DNA of 16,647 bases from Elusimicrobia bacterium CG08_land_8_20_14_0_20_59_10 (GTDB lineage Bacteria > Elusimicrobiota > Elusimicrobia > Elusimicrobiales > UBA9959): assembly GCA_002779045.1 (NCBI GenBank), contig PEXO01000253.1:1-16647 (forward strand), given 5' to 3'. Under the pieces are notes generated by a model that saw nothing but the letters and a program-made list of their open reading frames with translations, did not search any database and was not told the DNA's origin. Of this stretch, positions 1 to 5,764 are shown in pieces. Both the position numbers and the translations under genes were made by a program. Positions within the stretch are counted from its first letter, which is position 1, and the number at the start of each line of letters is the position of its first letter.

Positions 1-406
1 GATCGCGCCCGTGGTGGTCTCGGGCGTGCTCCGGGTCCTCGATCTTCTCTCTAAAAGCACCGAGCTCAGGGATAAGCTGGAGAAAAACTCCGCTTACTGG
101 CGTAAAGGTTTGACCGAAGCCGGTTTCGTCCTAAAGAACGGCGACACGCCCATCGTGCCGGTCATGCTGTTCAACGCGAAGCTCGCCCAGGATTTTTCCA
201 GGGACCTCTTCGACGAGGGGATCTACGCGATCGGCTTCTTCTTCCCGGTGGTCCCTAAAGGCCAGGCCCGCATACGCACTCAGCTCTCGGCCGCGCATGA
301 AACGCATCACCTGGACAAAGCCCTGGCCGCCTTCATCAAGGTGGGGAAGAAGTACGGGATATTAGGGAAGACAAAAGAAGAGATCGTTGCGATGTACGGC
401 CTATAA
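1..406 (+). CDS. kbl: 2-amino-3-ketobutyrate CoA ligase (glycine C-acetyltransferase), 3' part only
   Basis: This is the C-terminal 134 codons of a PLP-dependent alpha-oxoamine synthase; the 5' end lies outside the window. The frame is open from base 2 (I-A-P-V-V-V-S-G...), so the GTG at 11 is an internal Val and not a start. The segments PVMLFNAKLAQDF, GIYAIGFFFPVVPKG and QARIRTQLSAAH are the usual Kbl C-terminal signature; the Arg of ARIRTQ is the substrate-carboxylate-binding position in this family. Kbl cleaves 2-amino-3-ketobutyrate with CoA to glycine and acetyl-CoA, the second step of threonine catabolism. The converging neighbour is a threonine-dehydrogenase homologue, which supports this over other family members such as 8-amino-7-oxononanoate synthase. 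Ends with TAA at 404-406. Confidence 0.9.
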   Translation, partial: IAPVVVSGVLRVLDLLSKSTELRDKLEKNSAYWRKGLTEAGFVLKNGDTPIVPVMLFNAKLAQDFSRDLFDEGIYAIGFFFPVVPKGQARIRTQLSAAHETHHLDKALAAFIKVGKKYGILGKTKEEIVAMYGL

Positions 407-411
407 CTGAT

Positions 412-609
412 ACAACTCGGCAACTGGTCAATTAGGTAACTAGCGGAAGTTTCCTAGTTATGAAATTCCTCGACGAGAGAGCCTATGACCTAATTGCAGG
501 CCGAATTTACGGTTTCTCGACGAGGAGGTCAAAATAACCCGGAAACTCACGCTAGGCAGTTAGGCTCTTAGTTTTCCCTAATTGCCTAACTGCCTAGTTG
601 CCTAATTGT
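412..609. repeat. Nested imperfect inverted repeat (MITE-like or long hairpin) between kbl and tdh
   Basis: The gap between the converging genes is almost entirely folded repeat. The outer arms 412-443 and 578-609 are inverted copies, about 25 of 32 positions matching. Inside them 448-461 pairs with 534-547 (12 of 14) and 468-478 pairs with 515-525 (10 of 11, core CTCGACGAG). A further perfect 14-bp inverted repeat, 552-565 with 584-597, can form an alternative hairpin with an 18-nt loop. The outer arms are built from an 8-bp unit: CCCTAATT, GCCTAACT, GCCTAGTT, GCCTAATT, GTCTAAGG in register over 576-615, with reverse-complement units over 413-444. The right end runs into the tdh stop codon. 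No ORF is present. It could be a non-autonomous element, a two-way terminator, or both. Confidence 0.7.
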
Positions 610-1644
610 CTAAGGTGTCAATATCACCTTGCCGCATTTCTTTTCCCTGGAATTTATCAGGTCGAAGGCCTTTCTGAAATTCTTGAAGCTGAAGGCGTGC
701 GTAACGGCCGGCCTCGGGTTCACCGCCCCGGATTTCAGCAGGCTCTCCATCTTGTACCAGCTGCGGAATATTTCCCTGCCGGAGATCCCTTCCAGGCGAA
801 TGCCGCGGCGCACGATGTCGCCGGCATAGTCTATGCTCAGGTTGGTCAGCGGCAGGCCGAACGCCACAAAGCGACCGCCGGGCCGGAGGGCCTTCAGGCA
901 CAGTTCCACGGCCCCGGCCGCTCCGCTCATTTCCACCACGGCATCGGCGCCTTCCGCGCCGCAGACTTTTGCTATTTTATGCAGGCAGTCTTTCGCGGAA
1001 GGGTCCAGCGCGATCCCGGCGCCCATCTTCAGCGCCAGGCGCCTGCGGTAAAGGGAAGGATCAAGCGCTATTATTTTCCGGGCTCCGCCGGCTTTGGCTA
1101 TGCCCGCGGCAAAGAGGCCCTGCGGCGCGCAGCCGGAAATGACCACCGTTTTGCCTACTATGTCTTCCGCCAGCACGGCGTGCACGGAGCTGCCGAACGG
1201 GCCCATCACGGCGCCGATGTCTTTGAGCGTATCATCGGTGTGTTTCCAGGCGCAGCGGGCCGGTACGGCCGCGTATTCGGCCAGGCCGCCGGGGATGTCG
1301 CGTCCTATCACGCGCAGGTTCTGGCAGATATGGCGCTGGTCGTTGCGGCACTGCCCGCAGACGCCGCAGAAGATGTGCGATTCGACGGAGATGAAGTCCC
1401 CTTTCTCGAATCCCTTGGCGAGCGAGCCGGTTTCCACCACTTCGCCGCAGAAATCCTGTCCGAAAATAAAAGGCAGGGAGGGAGGGGTGAAGGACGGGGC
1501 GGTCCAGTTGTATACGCAGAGGTCCCCCGGGCTTATGGAAGCGGCCGTTACCCGGATCAGCAGTTCGTCTTTATTTATCACCGGAACTTCCATGTCGCGG
1601 TAGTCCGCGCCGCGCGCCCGGGAAGTCTTTACAATGGCTTTCAT
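610..1644 (-). CDS. tdh: L-threonine 3-dehydrogenase-like medium-chain dehydrogenase with altered catalytic zinc site
   Basis: 344 aa, close to the roughly 341 aa of E. coli Tdh. The start is ATG at 1644, with AAGGAG 6 nt upstream; the frame stays open farther upstream but that part is not protein-like. It has a GroES-like N-terminal domain, four structural-zinc cysteines (C93, C96, C99, C107 in CGVCGQCRNDQRHIC), an NAD-binding Rossmann domain and a GREIFRSWYKMESLLKSG segment near-identical in form to Tdh. Against E. coli Tdh recalled from memory, the N-terminal 70 residues align without gaps. Catalytic zinc ligands C38, H63 and E64 are here S38, Q63 and D64; relay residues T40 and H43 are G40 and C43; H90 is kept. 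Position opposite kbl supports threonine degradation to 2-amino-3-ketobutyrate, but the chemistry is doubtful with this site. A zinc-independent or different-substrate enzyme is possible. Confidence 0.75.
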   Translation of the reverse strand: MKAIVKTSRARGADYRDMEVPVINKDELLIRVTAASISPGDLCVYNWTAPSFTPPSLPFIFGQDFCGEVVETGSLAKGFEKGDFISVESHIFCGVCGQCRNDQRHICQNLRVIGRDIPGGLAEYAAVPARCAWKHTDDTLKDIGAVMGPFGSSVHAVLAEDIVGKTVVISGCAPQGLFAAGIAKAGGARKIIALDPSLYRRRLALKMGAGIALDPSAKDCLHKIAKVCGAEGADAVVEMSGAAGAVELCLKALRPGGRFVAFGLPLTNLSIDYAGDIVRRGIRLEGISGREIFRSWYKMESLLKSGAVNPRPAVTHAFSFKNFRKAFDLINSREKKCGKVILTP

Positions 1645-1666
1645 CTGTTTCTCCTTGGCCCAAGAA

Positions 1667-1695
1667 ATTAGGGAATGACAGGTCCGATGTATCAA
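1667..1695 (-). promoter_or_regulatory. Candidate sigma70-type promoter for the tdh-like gene
   Basis: On the minus strand TTGATA (1690-1695) and CCTAAT (1667-1672) are separated by 17 bp. They match consensus at 5 of 6 and 4 of 6 positions. A start site just downstream would leave a short leader carrying the AAGGAG ribosome site before the ATG at 1644. The rest of the 124-bp divergent gap is AT-rich towards 1768, likely the promoter region of the DUF4912 gene, but I see no convincing -35/-10 pair there. Confidence 0.35.
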
Positions 1696-1768
1696 TGATA
1701 TAAAAATATGGGGCGGAGAGAAAAATGTGTTTAACCCGCGGGAAATATAGTAAATTATATAGAACCTT

Positions 1769-2158
1769 ATGCCGGAACTTTCACGCACGCTGCCTAGCGA
1801 AGACCGACTGGTGCTTCTGCCCAAGAACCCGGGGGTCCTTTTTGCCTTCTGGCAGTTCTCCGCCAGCCGGGAAGAGGCGTTCATTTCTTCAGCGCTTGGC
1901 GGGGAGGTGGAACTGCGGTTGTTCCACAGCGAAGATAAGGCCCAGGTTTCAGCCCTCAAGGCCGCGTGGAAATCCGGTAAAGCCTACCTGGAAGTCCCGG
2001 CGCAGGGCAGGAGCTACACGGCGGCGCTCTATGCTTTACGCAGCGGAGAATGGGAGAAGCTCCTTGAATCGAACCCCGTTTCCTCGCCGGCCGCCGCAGG
2101 AATGGCCGAAGAGCGCGCCTACGCCAGCCTGGAGTTCCACAAGAGGGTGCATCTATGA
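1769..2158 (+). CDS. DUF4912 domain protein
   Basis: 129 aa, a single DUF4912-like domain. The N-terminal segment LPKNPGVLFAFWQFS (residues 17-31) is the recognisable core; in this family a Pro-rich loop leads into a strand ending in a Phe/Tyr-Trp pair. The middle (VELRLFHSE, AYLEVPAQGRSYTAALYAL) fits a small beta-sandwich ending in a Tyr-rich strand. The function of DUF4912 is not established to my knowledge; a carbohydrate- or glucan-binding accessory role is an inference from the neighbour. The last four bases are shared with the GH57 start (ATGA at 2155-2158), which implies translational coupling. The start ATG at 1769 follows an AT-rich leader with no clear Shine-Dalgarno site, so a leaderless or weak start is possible. 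Confidence 0.75.
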   Translation: MPELSRTLPSEDRLVLLPKNPGVLFAFWQFSASREEAFISSALGGEVELRLFHSEDKAQVSALKAAWKSGKAYLEVPAQGRSYTAALYALRSGEWEKLLESNPVSSPAAAGMAEERAYASLEFHKRVHL

Positions 2159-3762
2159 GCTCCCGCGGCTCGCTCATGTTCGTGCTGCACGCGCACCTGC
2201 CTTACGTGAACCACCCGGCTGATTCCAGTTTCCTGGAAGAGAATTGGTTCTTCGAGGCCGTCGCCGAGACTTATGTTCCGATAATTTCCTTGCTTGAGAG
2301 ACTGGCCTCGGAAGGCATCAGGCCCGGGGTGGCGCTTTCTATCTCCCCGACGCTGGGCGCGATGCTGGAGAACGAGGAGCTTGAAGAAAAAATGGCCTGC
2401 TACCTGGGGTCCCGCCTTGAGCTTATAGCCAAAGAGCTTGAGCGCGCGAAGGACGACCCGGCCCTGCTTAAGACCGTGAAGCTCTACCAGAAGTTGTACG
2501 AGGACGCGGCCGCGCTGATGCATAAATACAGCGGCGACCTTATAACCCCGCTCAAGTCGCTGCAGCACGCGGGGCAGATAGAGATAATAACCACAGCGGC
2601 CACGCATGCGGTGCTGCCGCTGCTGACAAGGCCGGAGGCGGTAAGGGCGCAGCTCGCCGTGGCCGCCGAGGATTATTTCGACCGCTTCAACCAGAAGCCC
2701 TCGGGTTTCTGGCTGCCGGAATGCGCTTATGAGCCGCGTCTTAATTCATCCCTTAAGCTTTCCGGTTTTGCCTATACGTTCGCCGAATCCCATTCGGTGG
2801 AGTTTTCCGGGCAGGACGCTTCGGGCGGGGTTCACGCTCCCTACCGCACCTCCAACGACGTCGGCCTGTTCGTCCGGGACGCGGCCAGTTCCCGCGAGGT
2901 CTGGAGCGCGCAGTTCGGCTACCCGGGCGACCCGGCCTACCGCGAATTTTACCGGGATTTCGGCTACGACGGCGAGTACGAGTATCTGCGGCCCTATTTC
3001 GGCTCGGACGGCGCGCGCCGCCCCCTGGGGCTGAAATACCACCGCATAACCGGCGCCGGTACCGACCTGGCCGCCAAGCAGTATTATGACCCGGACGCCG
3101 CTCAGGCGCGGGTGGAGGCCCATGCCGCTGATTTCCTGGAGCGCCGCATAAAGCAGGCCGACGACTTTTATGCCGAGCGCGGTACCCGGCCGCTGATAGT
3201 GAGCTGCTACGACGCGGAACTTTTCGGCCACTGGTGGTTCGAGGGCCCGGCTTTCCTGGAGACGGTCATAAGGAAAATACGGGCCGACCGCCTGCCGCTG
3301 CAGTTCGTGACGCCGTCGGAATATCTTAATTCCTGCCAGGAGCCGAGGGAGATTACCCCGGGCAGCTCCTCGTGGGGGGAGAACGGCTATTTCGACCCCT
3401 GGGTGAACGAGACCAACGATTTCATCTACCATGCGGTCTATGCCGCCACCGACAAGATGATAGAGACGGCCAACCGCTTCCGCAACCAGGACCTGCCGGG
3501 CCTGAGCCTGAGGGCGCTGAACCAGGCGGCCCGCGAGACCCTGCTGGCCCAGTCGTCGGACTGGGCTTTCCTGCTCTATATCGGTTCGCACGCGCAGTAC
3601 GCTAAAAGCCGCCTTGAGGACCACGTTGCCAACGCCATCAAGCTGCTGGGAGATGTGATAGAGAAAAAAGTGGACGAAACGGCCCTCAACAAGCTGGAGC
3701 AGCGCAACAGCCTCTTCCCCCGCCTGGACTTCCGCATCTTCGCCTCGGTCTCGAAGTTTTAA
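2155..3762 (+). CDS. GH57 1,4-alpha-glucan branching enzyme (DUF1957 C-terminal domain)
   Basis: 535 aa, typical for GH57 branching enzymes of the Thermotoga/Thermococcus type. The first conserved motif is HAHLPY (H12-Y17). The nucleophile candidate is E189 in WLPECAYEP and the acid/base candidate is D353 in CYDAELFGHWWFEGP, both in the contexts expected for this subfamily. The C-terminal part, with SSWGENGYFDPWVNETND, corresponds to the helical DUF1957 region. The enzyme cuts alpha-1,4-glucan and reattaches chains by alpha-1,6 bonds in glycogen synthesis. The ATG overlaps the DUF4912 stop. The stop codon (3760-3762) overlaps the stop of the opposing RAYT by 2 bp, so a mobile element sits flush against this gene. 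No signal peptide is seen, so it is cytoplasmic. Alpha-amylase or 4-alpha-glucanotransferase is less likely given the motif set. Confidence 0.88.
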   Translation: MSSRGSLMFVLHAHLPYVNHPADSSFLEENWFFEAVAETYVPIISLLERLASEGIRPGVALSISPTLGAMLENEELEEKMACYLGSRLELIAKELERAKDDPALLKTVKLYQKLYEDAAALMHKYSGDLITPLKSLQHAGQIEIITTAATHAVLPLLTRPEAVRAQLAVAAEDYFDRFNQKPSGFWLPECAYEPRLNSSLKLSGFAYTFAESHSVEFSGQDASGGVHAPYRTSNDVGLFVRDAASSREVWSAQFGYPGDPAYREFYRDFGYDGEYEYLRPYFGSDGARRPLGLKYHRITGAGTDLAAKQYYDPDAAQARVEAHAADFLERRIKQADDFYAERGTRPLIVSCYDAELFGHWWFEGPAFLETVIRKIRADRLPLQFVTPSEYLNSCQEPREITPGSSSWGENGYFDPWVNETNDFIYHAVYAATDKMIETANRFRNQDLPGLSLRALNQAARETLLAQSSDWAFLLYIGSHAQYAKSRLEDHVANAIKLLGDVIEKKVDETALNKLEQRNSLFPRLDFRIFASVSKF

Positions 3763-4448
3763 TGCGGTGACATAATACTTATTTCCCCGTTCTTTACTTG
3801 TTTCTTCCTTCCCGGCAACTGCACACGCAATATTCTGTTTGTTAAATGCTCCGCCTGTGCCAGGAACTCAGGTGACCCCAATGGACGTCCTGTCCGGAAA
3901 TTCTTCCGGAACCCTTCCTGCATGGCCGGCTCTTTTTCCAGGAAGATCCGCCAGCTTTCCGGTGTCTCAATAAAATCATTATTGTCTATCAGGGGATCCC
4001 GCGCGAGAAGTCCGATGTGAAGCCTGGCACTGGACCAGGGATATTCCCACGCCTTTGCGCACATGCCCGTCCGCACCGGGTTCCTTTCCATATATGCCGC
4101 CGCGGCTACGGTATGGCGGGTATCCATCGGGCAGGAATAGAAACGTCCCTGGAATAAATAACCACACACCCCGAGTCTGGCATTTACACTTTTAGTATAA
4201 AGTCTATGAGCCTCGCCGATCGCCCGTGCCAAAGAGTCTGTCCGTGGCGGGATGGCGATAAGATGAATGTGGTTGGTCATAAGGCAGTAAGCCAGGAAGC
4301 GTACGCCATGCAACTCCGCTTTTTGCTTAAGCAGGCGGAGATATTCCAGGCGCTCATTGTCACATGAGAATATTCCCATCGAGCGCACGCCTCTTTGGGT
4401 TATATGATGCGGACATTCCGGAACCACAACTCTTGCTAGTCTGGACAT
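3759..4448 (-). CDS. REP-associated tyrosine transposase (RAYT, Y1/IS200-like superfamily)
   Basis: 229 aa from the ATG at 4448, chosen because AGGAGG lies 5 nt upstream; an in-frame ATG at 4481 would add 11 residues but has no such site. The Y1-transposase signature runs from PECPHHITQRG (start of the HUH fold) to the HUH pair H60-I-H62 in MTNHIHLI. A segment around LFQGRFYS follows, then AYMERNPVRTGM with Y119 as the likely catalytic tyrosine. RAYTs are single-copy relatives of IS200/IS605 transposases that nick and move REP palindromes. The last residues (ISIMSPH) are encoded by a copy of the GTATTATGTCACC repeat, and inverted copies of it flank the gene (3766-3778 and 4485-4497). All key residues are present, so it may be active. 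Transcription opposes the GH57 gene. Confidence 0.9.
   Translation of the reverse strand: MSRLARVVVPECPHHITQRGVRSMGIFSCDNERLEYLRLLKQKAELHGVRFLAYCLMTNHIHLIAIPPRTDSLARAIGEAHRLYTKSVNARLGVCGYLFQGRFYSCPMDTRHTVAAAAYMERNPVRTGMCAKAWEYPWSSARLHIGLLARDPLIDNNDFIETPESWRIFLEKEPAMQEGFRKNFRTGRPLGSPEFLAQAEHLTNRILRVQLPGRKKQVKNGEISIMSPH
3766..3778 (-). repeat. REP-like repeat copy 1 (GTATTATGTCACC family)
   Basis: The plus strand reads GGTGACATAATAC, inverted relative to copy 2 at the other end of the RAYT gene. This copy lies inside the RAYT coding region and forms its C-terminal codons. It begins 3 bp after the GH57 stop, so it marks the left boundary of the inserted element. Confidence 0.8.
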
Positions 4449-4484
4449 AAGTCCTCCTTGCGCCCCAAAGATTTTAGGCAATAC

Positions 4485-4497
4485 GTATTATGTCACC
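4485..4497 (+). repeat. REP-like repeat copy 2
   Basis: GTATTATGTCACC, followed by AGATT. It lies upstream of the RAYT start and is inverted relative to copy 1. With copy 1 it brackets the transposase gene, as expected for a RAYT with its cognate repeat ends. Confidence 0.8.
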
Positions 4498-4503
4498 AGA
4501 TTG

Positions 4504-4512
4504 AGTATACCA
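4504..4512 (-). promoter_or_regulatory. Candidate extended -10 promoter for the RAYT gene
   Basis: The minus strand reads TGGTATACT, a full extended -10 element (TGn followed by a 5-of-6 match to TATAAT), about 56 nt upstream of the RAYT ATG. I see no good -35. It lies just outside repeat copy 2, so the transposase may use a promoter at the insertion boundary. Confidence 0.35.
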
Positions 4513-4518
4513 GACGAT

Positions 4519-4545
4519 CCCGACAAAGGGCTGTCGGGTTTGTTT
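4519..4545 (+). terminator. Possible rho-independent terminator, isolated in the island
   Basis: CCCGACA (4519-4525) pairs with TGTCGGG (4532-4538) over a 6-nt loop, followed by a T-rich stretch TTTGTTTA. Read on the plus strand it resembles a short intrinsic terminator, but the nearest upstream plus-strand gene is GH57, now about 750 bp away across the inserted RAYT. It could be the original GH57 terminator displaced by the insertion. The rest of 4546-4628 shows no gene. Confidence 0.35.
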
Positions 4546-4628
4546 ATGCGATTTTTTTGTGAATTCCGGCAGTCGCGGACCGACGCCAGATATTGTGGTA
4601 TGTGAAATCCTGCTCTACAACGAAATAG

Positions 4629-4641
4629 GTATTATGTCACC
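4629..4641 (+). repeat. REP-like repeat copy 3
   Basis: GTATTATGTCACC, continuing as GGATTC like copies 4 and 5. It is in direct orientation to copy 2 and inverted relative to copy 4, so copies 3 and 4 bracket the stretch that holds the IS30 remnant. Confidence 0.8.
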
Positions 4642-4696
4642 GGATTCACCCTCCCAGACAAGCCGCGGCACGGGGCACAGTAGTACGCGCTCTGTT

Positions 4697-4790
4697 GATC
4701 AGGTCTCCTTCCCAGCGGCCTACGGACTGGCGCGTCTCAACCTCTGCCGGACGGGTGGCTATCATCCGTTGATTTGGAATTCGTCCCAGG
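4697..4790 (-). pseudogene. IS30-family transposase remnant
   Basis: The minus strand encodes about 30 residues, including TRPAEVETRQSVGRWEGDLI. This matches the well-known IS30 pattern of a Pro-rich linker, R-P-x-x-V-E-x-R, then G-x-W-E-G-D, at the entry to the DDE catalytic core. After G-D-L-I the homology stops (N-R-A-R-T-T-V-P...), and upstream the frame runs into repeat copy 4. No further DDE core, start or stop of a full gene is present, so this is a shred of an older insertion trapped between repeats. The family call comes from a short segment and should be confirmed. Confidence 0.6.
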
Positions 4791-4811
4791 CTGTGGCCAT
4801 CTTTGCGAGTG

Positions 4812-4863
4812 GAAATCCGGTGACATAATACTGATATCAATCAGTATTATGTCACCGGATTTC
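4812..4863. repeat. Perfect 24-bp-arm palindrome made of two REP-like copies (REPIN-like)
   Basis: Arms 4812-4835 and 4840-4863 are exact reverse complements around the loop ATCA. Each arm carries one GTATTATGTCACC core (copy 4 at 4819-4831 inverted, copy 5 at 4844-4856 direct). The pair has the same relative orientation as the two copies around the RAYT gene, so it looks like the minimal non-autonomous form of that element. Its right arm supplies the last codons and the TAA stop of the rluD-type gene. As RNA it would form a very stable hairpin at the 3' end of that operon and may protect or terminate the transcript. Confidence 0.88.
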
Positions 4864-5764
4864 GTTTTGCTTCTTTCCAGACTTTTTTGAAGCCGGGGGG
4901 GAGCGGGGATTCGAACGTGGTTCTTTTGCCGGTCAGCGGGTGGTTGAAGACCAGTTTCGTCGAATGCAGCAGCATGCGGGCGGCCGGGCGGCCGCCGTAA
5001 AGCCTGTCGCCGATTATCGGGTGTCCCATGTATTCCATGTGTATGCGTATCTGGTTGGTCCGCCCGGTCTTAGGGTGTATCTCCAGCAGCGCGCAATCCG
5101 CGCCACGCTCTTTTATCTTATAATCGGTTATGGCGTCCCTGCCGAATTCCCATACCTTTATCTTCTTGAAGCCGGTGGCGCGGCCTATAGGGGCGTCTAT
5201 GGTGCCCTTGCGGTTCTTCGGGATGCCGCCGACCGCGCCCAGGTAGGTCTTGTCCATAAGGCGGTCCCTGAACCCCGCGCTGAGCCTGCCCTGCGCCTCC
5301 GGGGTCTTCGCAATAAGCATAAGGCCGCTAGTGTCGCGGTCCAGCCGGTGCACCATTCCCAGCCTTTCCAGGCCGCATTTCGCCATGGCGGGCCGCGCCG
5401 TGAAAAGAAGGGAGATAAGCGTAGGTTCGCCTATAAGCGCGGAACTGGGGTTTATCTCCCAGTTGGCGGCGTTCGGATGCACGGCCAGCCCCGCCGGTTT
5501 TTCAATGGCCAGCAGGGACTTATCTTCGAAGAGCACCAGGTCGTCGAAGCCGGCCTGGCGCGCCCCGGCCTGCGGGACGGTTATCTGTACGGAGTCGCCC
5601 GGCGCCAGCAGGTAGGCCGGCTTTTTCTTCTTGCCGTTCACCGTGGCCAGGCCCTCTTCAATGAGGGACCTGGAGTAACCCCTGGAAAAATTTTCGCCTT
5701 TCTCCGTGATGAAAACGTCAAGCCTGAGCGGCGTGCCGGAATAGGTGAACTTACTTTTTTTCAT
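4847..5764 (-). CDS. rluD: RluA/RluD-family 23S rRNA-type pseudouridine synthase
   Basis: 305 aa. An N-terminal S4 RNA-binding domain (about residues 12-65) precedes the RluA-type catalytic domain. The catalytic aspartate is D142 in HRLDRDTSG; LLAIEKPAGLAVHP (84-97) and HPKTGRTNQIRIHMEYMGHPIIGD are the other family blocks. It isomerises uridine to pseudouridine in rRNA. The exact site cannot be fixed from sequence, so the RluD name is by architecture. The start overlaps the lgt end by 14 bp, which makes it the last gene of the five-gene run. The final residues N-P-V-T and the TAA stop are written by the REP-like palindrome, so the native C-terminus was probably replaced. The core fold is complete, so function is likely intact. 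Confidence 0.88.
   Translation of the reverse strand: MKKSKFTYSGTPLRLDVFITEKGENFSRGYSRSLIEEGLATVNGKKKKPAYLLAPGDSVQITVPQAGARQAGFDDLVLFEDKSLLAIEKPAGLAVHPNAANWEINPSSALIGEPTLISLLFTARPAMAKCGLERLGMVHRLDRDTSGLMLIAKTPEAQGRLSAGFRDRLMDKTYLGAVGGIPKNRKGTIDAPIGRATGFKKIKVWEFGRDAITDYKIKERGADCALLEIHPKTGRTNQIRIHMEYMGHPIIGDRLYGGRPAARMLLHSTKLVFNHPLTGKRTTFESPLPPGFKKVWKEAKRNPVT

Noticed and set aside
598..1671. Long plus-strand frame opposite the tdh-like gene
   Set aside because: Antisense shadow in GC-rich coding DNA; composition rich in His, Arg, Gly and Ala with no recognisable motif, while the minus-strand product is a clear dehydrogenase.
4547..4646. Additional gene or RNA between repeat copies 2 and 3
   Set aside because: No plausible reading frame, tRNA or stable conserved fold seen; treated as degraded island DNA.
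4559..4828. Plus-strand frame of 89 residues in the mobile island
   Set aside because: It reads through repeat copy 3 and across the IS30 remnant antisense; no homology seen and no ribosome site.
4812..4863. CRISPR repeat
   Set aside because: Copies of the repeat are irregularly spaced, in both orientations and flank a RAYT gene; there is no array with regular spacers and no cas gene.
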